From NCBI GenBank assembly GCA_041658585.1, contig JBAZZX010000004.1:1-64000 (forward strand): 64,000 bases of DNA. The letters are read 5' to 3'. Shown here piece by piece: positions 60,016 through 64,000 of the stretch. Position 1 is the stretch's first letter; the number at the start of each line of letters is the position of its first letter. The notes under the pieces were generated by a model. The model had not been told where the DNA came from, did not search any database, and was given only the letters and a program-made list of their open reading frames with translations. This stretch comes from DYFC01 sp041658585. Its GTDB lineage: Bacteria > Nitrospirota > Thermodesulfovibrionia > Thermodesulfovibrionales > SM23-35. The position numbers and the translations under genes are program-made.

Positions 60016-60216
60016 ATGGCACAAGGAACAGTGAAGTGGTTTAATGAGAGCAAAGGTTTTGGCTTTATTACGAGTGATGACGGCAGTGAAGCTTTTGTTC
60101 ACCACACATCAATCCAGGGAAGCGGATTCAAGACCCTTGCCGAAGGTGACAAAGTCAGCTTTGACACTGAAAAGGGCCCGAAAGGTCCCAAGGCGATCAA
60201 TGTTGTTAAACTATAA
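60016..60216 (+). CDS. cspA: Cold-shock domain protein
   Basis: 66 residues: GTVKWFNESKGFGFITSDDG and EAFVHHTSIQGSGFKTL, with the RNP1 KGFGFI and RNP2 FVHH motifs. Single-stranded nucleic acid chaperone. AAGGAGG precedes the ATG. Its leader carries an intrinsic terminator and another follows the stop. It may be cold-induced, judging only by the long structured leader. Confidence 0.96.
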   Translation: MAQGTVKWFNESKGFGFITSDDGSEAFVHHTSIQGSGFKTLAEGDKVSFDTEKGPKGPKAINVVKL

Positions 60217-60225
60217 TTAGTTGTG

Positions 60226-60257
60226 AAAGGCTCCTTCCTAAGGGAGGGAGCCTTTTC
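60226..60257 (+). terminator. Intrinsic terminator after cspA
   Basis: AAAGGCTCC pairs with GGAGCCTTT, with TTCC/GGGA inside, and ends in TTTTC. Confidence 0.85.
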
Positions 60258-60270
60258 ATTTGGGAGGGAC

Positions 60271-60642
60271 ATGAATAACAGTATAAACAGCAGAAAGAAT
60301 GCGGCAAGGACGGAAAGGCTCCAGAGGAGACTTGACGCAGGCTTTGTGGCTGCGCAATTCCCCGAGGTTGCAAGCATTGTAATAAGCATGATCTACAATC
60401 AGAAGGGAATAAAAGAATCATTGCCGCGCACCGTTAATTTCTTCCCCGGCAGTTATGCTTTTTTCAGAGTAAACTGCCTGAGCAAGGAATGTGTTGATGG
60501 CGGATTCGACCTTACGCAAGTTATCACCGGGATGGTCGGAAAACGCAAAGTGGCCGCAAAGGGAGAACTCAGTTGCGAAGGCAACGGCTCTTCCGCCGAA
60601 CACTCGGCTATTGTCTACGAAGTTTCCATACAATATACGTAA
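60271..60642 (+). CDS. Hypothetical protein downstream of cspA
   Basis: 123 residues from the ATG at 60271, with GGGAGGG before it. KNAARTERLQRRLDAGFVAA starts helical; later NCLSKECVDGGFDLTQVITG and GKRKVAAKGELSCEGNGSSA carry three Cys that might bind metal. Not recognised. The longer frame from 60223 runs through the terminator and is not used. Confidence 0.65.
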   Translation: MNNSINSRKNAARTERLQRRLDAGFVAAQFPEVASIVISMIYNQKGIKESLPRTVNFFPGSYAFFRVNCLSKECVDGGFDLTQVITGMVGKRKVAAKGELSCEGNGSSAEHSAIVYEVSIQYT

Positions 60643-60868
60643 TACTATTGCCCTGTTATTTTACGATCAATTGATATCCTTCCGTCCTTTTCCGTTATCG
60701 GCTCCCAAAGAGACATGAAAATGGCGTCATTTTATCAGGGAAAAATATTATGAGAACACGGAGAAACCCATAGTATTTATAGTATTTCAATTTATTAACT
60801 TATCCTCCGAGTCCTTAGTGTTTTAGAATTGCTAAGTCTATGTACAATTATTCAAGAAAGAAGGAAAC

Positions 60869-62221
60869 ATGAGTTTTAATTCGTTCAATCTTCATCCTCA
60901 AATTGCCGCCGGCGTCAAGGCGCTCGGCTATTATACGCCAACCCCCATCCAGATCCGGGCCATCCCGCCGGTCATGCAAGGACACGACGTTATGGGCCTT
61001 GCACAGACAGGAACAGGCAAAACAGCGGCCTTTGTACTGCCTATTCTGGAGCGCCTGTTAAATGGATCGCGAGGACTTATCCGCGCCCTCATCATTGCGC
61101 CGACACGCGAACTGGCAGAGCAGATAAACACATCTATTGCCGATCTGGGCCGCCGGACGCGACTGCGCAGTCTAACGATCTACGGCGGCGTAGCGATAAA
61201 CGCGCAGATATATAAACTCCGCGCCGGTGTAGAGATAGTCGTTGCCTGTCCGGGCCGTCTGCTTGACCATATCGGTCAGGGCACTATAAACCTGTCGAAT
61301 CTGGAGGTGCTTGTGCTTGACGAGGCTGACCGGATGTTTGATATGGGCTTCCTGCCTGATATCCGGAAGATCATCAAACACCTGCCGGCAAAACGCCAGA
61401 CCCTGCTTTTTTCGGCAACCATGCCCGATGACATCCGGCGACTGGCCAACGATACCCTTAGCGCGCCTATTACAGTGCAGGTGGACCATGCCGCGCCTGC
61501 AAGCACTGTTGCGCACGCGCTTTATCCTGTTGAGCAGCACCTCAAAACCGCGCTTTTAATCGAGCTGTTGCGTCATACCGATACGGAATCGGTGCTGATC
61601 TTTACGCGCACCAAGCACCGCGCCAAGCGTGTGGGGCAGCAATTAGAAAAGGCCGGCTACCGGGCGGCGTCGCTGCAGGGCAACCTGTCGCAGAACAGAC
61701 GCCAGGAGGCCCTTGACGGCTTCCGTAACGGTTCATATCAGGTGCTTGTTGCAACCGATATTGCGGCACGAGGCATAGATGTATCGAGCATATCCCATGT
61801 CATTAACTATGACATGCCGGATACCGTAGATGCATATACTCACAGGATAGGACGAACGGGCCGGGCCGCAAAGACCGGCGACGCCTTTACCTTTATTACC
61901 CGTGAAGACGAAGATATGGTGCAAAGCATTGAACGCATTCTCGGAGAAAAGGTGGAGCGCCGCATATTGCAGGACTTTGAGTATAAGAAGCCGAAACCGG
62001 CGCGCGATAACGAGTTTGCACGTCCGCCGCGTGAGCCGCAGCGCCGCAGGGAAGGGAAAAAGCCGGAGCCATCCATGGCTTGTACCGCCGCCGCTGTCCC
62101 TCAAAAAAGGCGTCAGGTACAGCCGGCAATTGCAGCCGTTCATCGAAGCTCCGTTCCCAAACGCTTGTCCAACTCAACAACGCGCAAGTTCAGGACTCAT
62201 AAACCCGGTAAAGGTCGCTGA
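60869..62221 (+). CDS. rhlE: DEAD-box RNA helicase, RhlE type
   Basis: 450 residues. Motif Q GYYTPTPIQIRAIPPVMQG, Walker A AQTGTGKTAAF, motif II VLDEADRMFDMGF, motif III LLFSATMP, and VATDIAARGIDVSSISHVIN with HRIGRTGRA. The basic C-terminal tail (PPREPQRRREGKKPEP) is low complexity. RNA unwinding, often in cold or ribosome assembly; cspA nearby fits. Codons are clearly richer in GC/CGC than neighbouring genes, a sign of possible acquisition. An AAGAAAGAAGGAAACATG start is well placed. Confidence 0.93.
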   Translation: MSFNSFNLHPQIAAGVKALGYYTPTPIQIRAIPPVMQGHDVMGLAQTGTGKTAAFVLPILERLLNGSRGLIRALIIAPTRELAEQINTSIADLGRRTRLRSLTIYGGVAINAQIYKLRAGVEIVVACPGRLLDHIGQGTINLSNLEVLVLDEADRMFDMGFLPDIRKIIKHLPAKRQTLLFSATMPDDIRRLANDTLSAPITVQVDHAAPASTVAHALYPVEQHLKTALLIELLRHTDTESVLIFTRTKHRAKRVGQQLEKAGYRAASLQGNLSQNRRQEALDGFRNGSYQVLVATDIAARGIDVSSISHVINYDMPDTVDAYTHRIGRTGRAAKTGDAFTFITREDEDMVQSIERILGEKVERRILQDFEYKKPKPARDNEFARPPREPQRRREGKKPEPSMACTAAAVPQKRRQVQPAIAAVHRSSVPKRLSNSTTRKFRTHKPGKGR

Positions 62222-62235
62222 GAACATCGCTATTT

Positions 62236-62928
62236 TCAACTATGACTTATTTTTCTTTTGAGCCAATTTTCAACGAAAGACGCAATTTGTAATTCCACTG
62301 AATGCGGTATATCAATAAACCTGACCCCGTATTCTTTGAGGCCGTTTTCTTTTTCATGGATTCTCATAATCTCTCCATCGGCTACAATTCGAATCGAGTT
62401 TGGAAGAAAAAAAGAGCATGTTAGCTTATCGCCCTTGCTAAAAATAACGTCTGTTTCGAGAAGTAAACCTGATGAACTTATGTTTTTTGAAGCGCAGAAA
62501 ACGTGCGCTGCCTTGATGTCGTCCATATTGACTACCTTGACGATAACTCTGTAGCGCGTCCTTTCCGAAACATTAAGAAGCCTTGAGACTTTCCATAAAA
62601 ACGCTGCCGGAGATATTGGCTGCGTTATATAATCGCTCGCTCCGCATCTCAGGCATCTTTCAATGTCCGAAAGATTTTCCGAACAGACAATTAGTATTGA
62701 GACCACCTTGAGAACTTCGTCCCCTCGTATAAGCGAACATAGCCGCTCACAGCTTAAATCAGTGTAATCAAGCGTGATTATGATAAGGTTTGCTCTTTCC
62801 TTCCTGTGAATGTCGAGCGCTTCCTGTGCCGATTTAATATAAAATACTTTATTGTCGTGTCCGGCAATCAGGTTTACATGCTGCTCGATGAACTCCTTCA
62901 GAGAATCAGCGATAATTATTTTTTTCAT
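62236..62928 (-). CDS. Receiver-like domain - PilZ protein
   Basis: 230 residues. The N-terminal receiver fold (MKKIIIADSLKEFIEQHVNL, ANLIIITLDYTDLSCERLCS, VVSILIVCSENL, GASDYITQPISPAAFLW) has Thr where the phospho-acceptor Asp should be, so it is probably not phosphorylated. The C-terminal PilZ domain begins SERTRYRVIVKVV, has SKNISSSGLLLETD and ends with a YGVRFIDI strand, fit for c-di-GMP. ATG 62928 has GAGGGA ahead and overlaps the methyltransferase. Compare the reversed PilZ-REC protein at 17.9 kb. Confidence 0.75.
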   Translation of the reverse strand: MKKIIIADSLKEFIEQHVNLIAGHDNKVFYIKSAQEALDIHRKERANLIIITLDYTDLSCERLCSLIRGDEVLKVVSILIVCSENLSDIERCLRCGASDYITQPISPAAFLWKVSRLLNVSERTRYRVIVKVVNMDDIKAAHVFCASKNISSSGLLLETDVIFSKGDKLTCSFFLPNSIRIVADGEIMRIHEKENGLKEYGVRFIDIPHSVELQIASFVENWLKRKISHS

Positions 62929-64000
62929 CTTGACGTCCCTCATTGAGTTTGTGTTTTTGGTTTTTTATTTTAAACCCTCTTAATTCAGGAACAACGGCGC
63001 CTTTATGCTGGATGAGGACTTTGTGGGTTTCACCGATCGTGCCGGGCAGGATCAGTCTTTTGATCTTTGCTAACTCAAAAAGGTAGTCCTTTGAATTCCG
63101 ATAAAGTTCCGCAATTATTTCATCGATCCCGAGGGAAACAAGATATGCGCCCTGCGAACAAAATCCAAGAGTTTTGAAACCGTACTCCTCTCCCCATTTT
63201 TTTACCGAAGAGAAATTTACGTGTGCGGTAATATCCTGTTCGCCTACATACTGATAAGGGTTTTCACTGAGCTGATGTTTGTGATAGCAGAGCAGGGCGC
63301 CCCTGTTTCTCTCTTCGCTGTAATATTCCCGGGCGGGGTATCCGTAATCTATCGTCAGAATAAATCCTTCAGACAGGACTTCGCTTGCTTCACGCAGCCA
63401 GTCTTTAATCCCGAGATTGATCTCGGTCCTGAAGCCGGGCGGGAGTTGAAGGAAAAACTCTTCAAGATAGTCGGCTAAAGCCTGAGTGCCGGGCGGGACT
63501 CTTAGTTCCGTAAAACGATCATTTTCAGCAGCCACATAAATTTCTTTCAGTTCGTCTTCCATTTCTATAAGATGGACGGGAAAAGCGTCAAAAAGTTCAT
63601 TTGACAGAATACAGCCCTTCAATTCTTTAAGTTCTTTCAGAGACGAAGACCATGCAACCTTGTCGGTATATCTCTCAAGGAGCTTCTTTTGTTTGCCCTT
63701 CATAAAGGGATGAGGTTCAACGATTACATAGTTCAGGGCGGCGTAAATATCTTTATCATTAAGAAATTGAAGGATATCGTGGCACATATATCCCTCGCCT
63801 GCGCCAGGTTCAACGGCATAAAAAATGGATGGTCTGCCCATGCTTTCCCACATCTCCTCAAGCTGTTTCCCCAGCATTGCGCCGAAAACAGGGTGGAGGT
63901 GCTGGCTTGTGTAATAATCTCCGGCCTTCCCTATTTCTATTCTGTCGGAAGAGTAATAACCAAGCCCCGGTTCATACAATGCCATCTTCATAAAGGTTTC
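62906..64000 (-). CDS. MidA/NDUFAF7-like SAM-dependent methyltransferase, 5' end outside the window
   Basis: At least 364 residues and open at the window edge; the visible part starts ETFMKMALYEPGLGYYSSDR, the usual near-N-terminal motif. SAM-binding VEPGAGEGYMCHDILQFL, SNELFDAFPVHLIEM and LTIDYGYPAREYYSEER are family features. In mitochondria the relative methylates a complex I subunit; the bacterial substrate is not known. The C-terminal tail (KNQKHKLNEGRQDEKNNYR) is basic and unusual, and overlaps the next gene by 23 bases. Confidence 0.88.
   Translation of the reverse strand, partial: ETFMKMALYEPGLGYYSSDRIEIGKAGDYYTSQHLHPVFGAMLGKQLEEMWESMGRPSIFYAVEPGAGEGYMCHDILQFLNDKDIYAALNYVIVEPHPFMKGKQKKLLERYTDKVAWSSSLKELKELKGCILSNELFDAFPVHLIEMEDELKEIYVAAENDRFTELRVPPGTQALADYLEEFFLQLPPGFRTEINLGIKDWLREASEVLSEGFILTIDYGYPAREYYSEERNRGALLCYHKHQLSENPYQYVGEQDITAHVNFSSVKKWGEEYGFKTLGFCSQGAYLVSLGIDEIIAELYRNSKDYLFELAKIKRLILPGTIGETHKVLIQHKGAVVPELRGFKIKNQKHKLNEGRQDEKNNYR

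Overview
The window looks like a chromosome segment of an anaerobic Gram-negative bacterium, most likely Nitrospirota (Thermodesulfovibrionia-like) or a deltaproteobacterial relative. This is inferred from gene content: a selenocysteine formate dehydrogenase with a Tat signal, several PilZ proteins, a DUF4388/DnaJ/TPR protein, AMMECR1, two Kup transporters and the conserved pgpA-thpR-recA-recX-alaS neighbourhood. No rRNA is present to settle the taxon.

Layout. 1-0.8 kb: a MazEF-type toxin-antitoxin pair with its promoter and operator. 0.8-9.6 kb (minus strand): nitronate monooxygenase-like oxidoreductase, alaS, a BamE-like lipoprotein, recX, pilT, recA, thpR, pgpA and an OsmC protein. 9.8-14.2 kb: a truncated transglutaminase-family remnant, pcm, an FAD oxidoreductase and surE. 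15-19.2 kb: purM, an M23 peptidase, a bactofilin, a PilZ-receiver protein and an orphan antitoxin beside toxin debris. 19.3-24.1 kb: fdhE, the Fe-S subunit, and a formate dehydrogenase catalytic subunit read through an in-frame UGA (Sec197) followed by a SECIS-like hairpin. 24.6-33.7 kb: EamA transporter, kup1, prmC, bioA, a small membrane protein, kup2 under a c-di-AMP (ydaO) riboswitch, and an NHL-repeat lipoprotein. 33.9-37.7 kb: a Ca2+-type P-ATPase and a DUF748 protein. 37.8-53.2 kb: tRNA-Leu(CAG) with an integrated element of about 15.3 kb bounded by 44-bp att repeats. It carries an integrase, serine recombinase, RHH repressor, primase-helicase, terminase and nucleases, plus a PAS/GGDEF/EAL gene, and no capsid or tail genes. 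53.4-64 kb: hicAB, moaC, a DUF4388-DnaJ-TPR protein, AMMECR1, a polyprenyl synthase, yajD, greB, dusB, a cold-shock gene, rhlE, a REC-PilZ protein and a MidA-type methyltransferase running off the end.

The most unusual feature is a dense population of small terminal-inverted-repeat (TIR) elements without a transposase. I group them as families A-F. Family A carries internally deleted remnants of a DUF559 endonuclease gene. One copy, flanked by a perfect 8-bp duplication, has landed inside the start codon of purM and supplies a new in-frame ATG from its own TIR. Families B and C have different TIRs but share the same GC-rich palindromic core with A. A family C copy supplies the stop codon of bioA and a family E copy supplies the stop codon of prmC.

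Functionally the host genes are mostly housekeeping: DNA repair, translation, purine, biotin and molybdopterin synthesis, K+ and Ca2+ transport, and formate oxidation, for which moaC contributes to the molybdopterin supply. Cyclic dinucleotide signalling appears in the c-di-AMP riboswitch, two PilZ proteins and the GGDEF/EAL gene.
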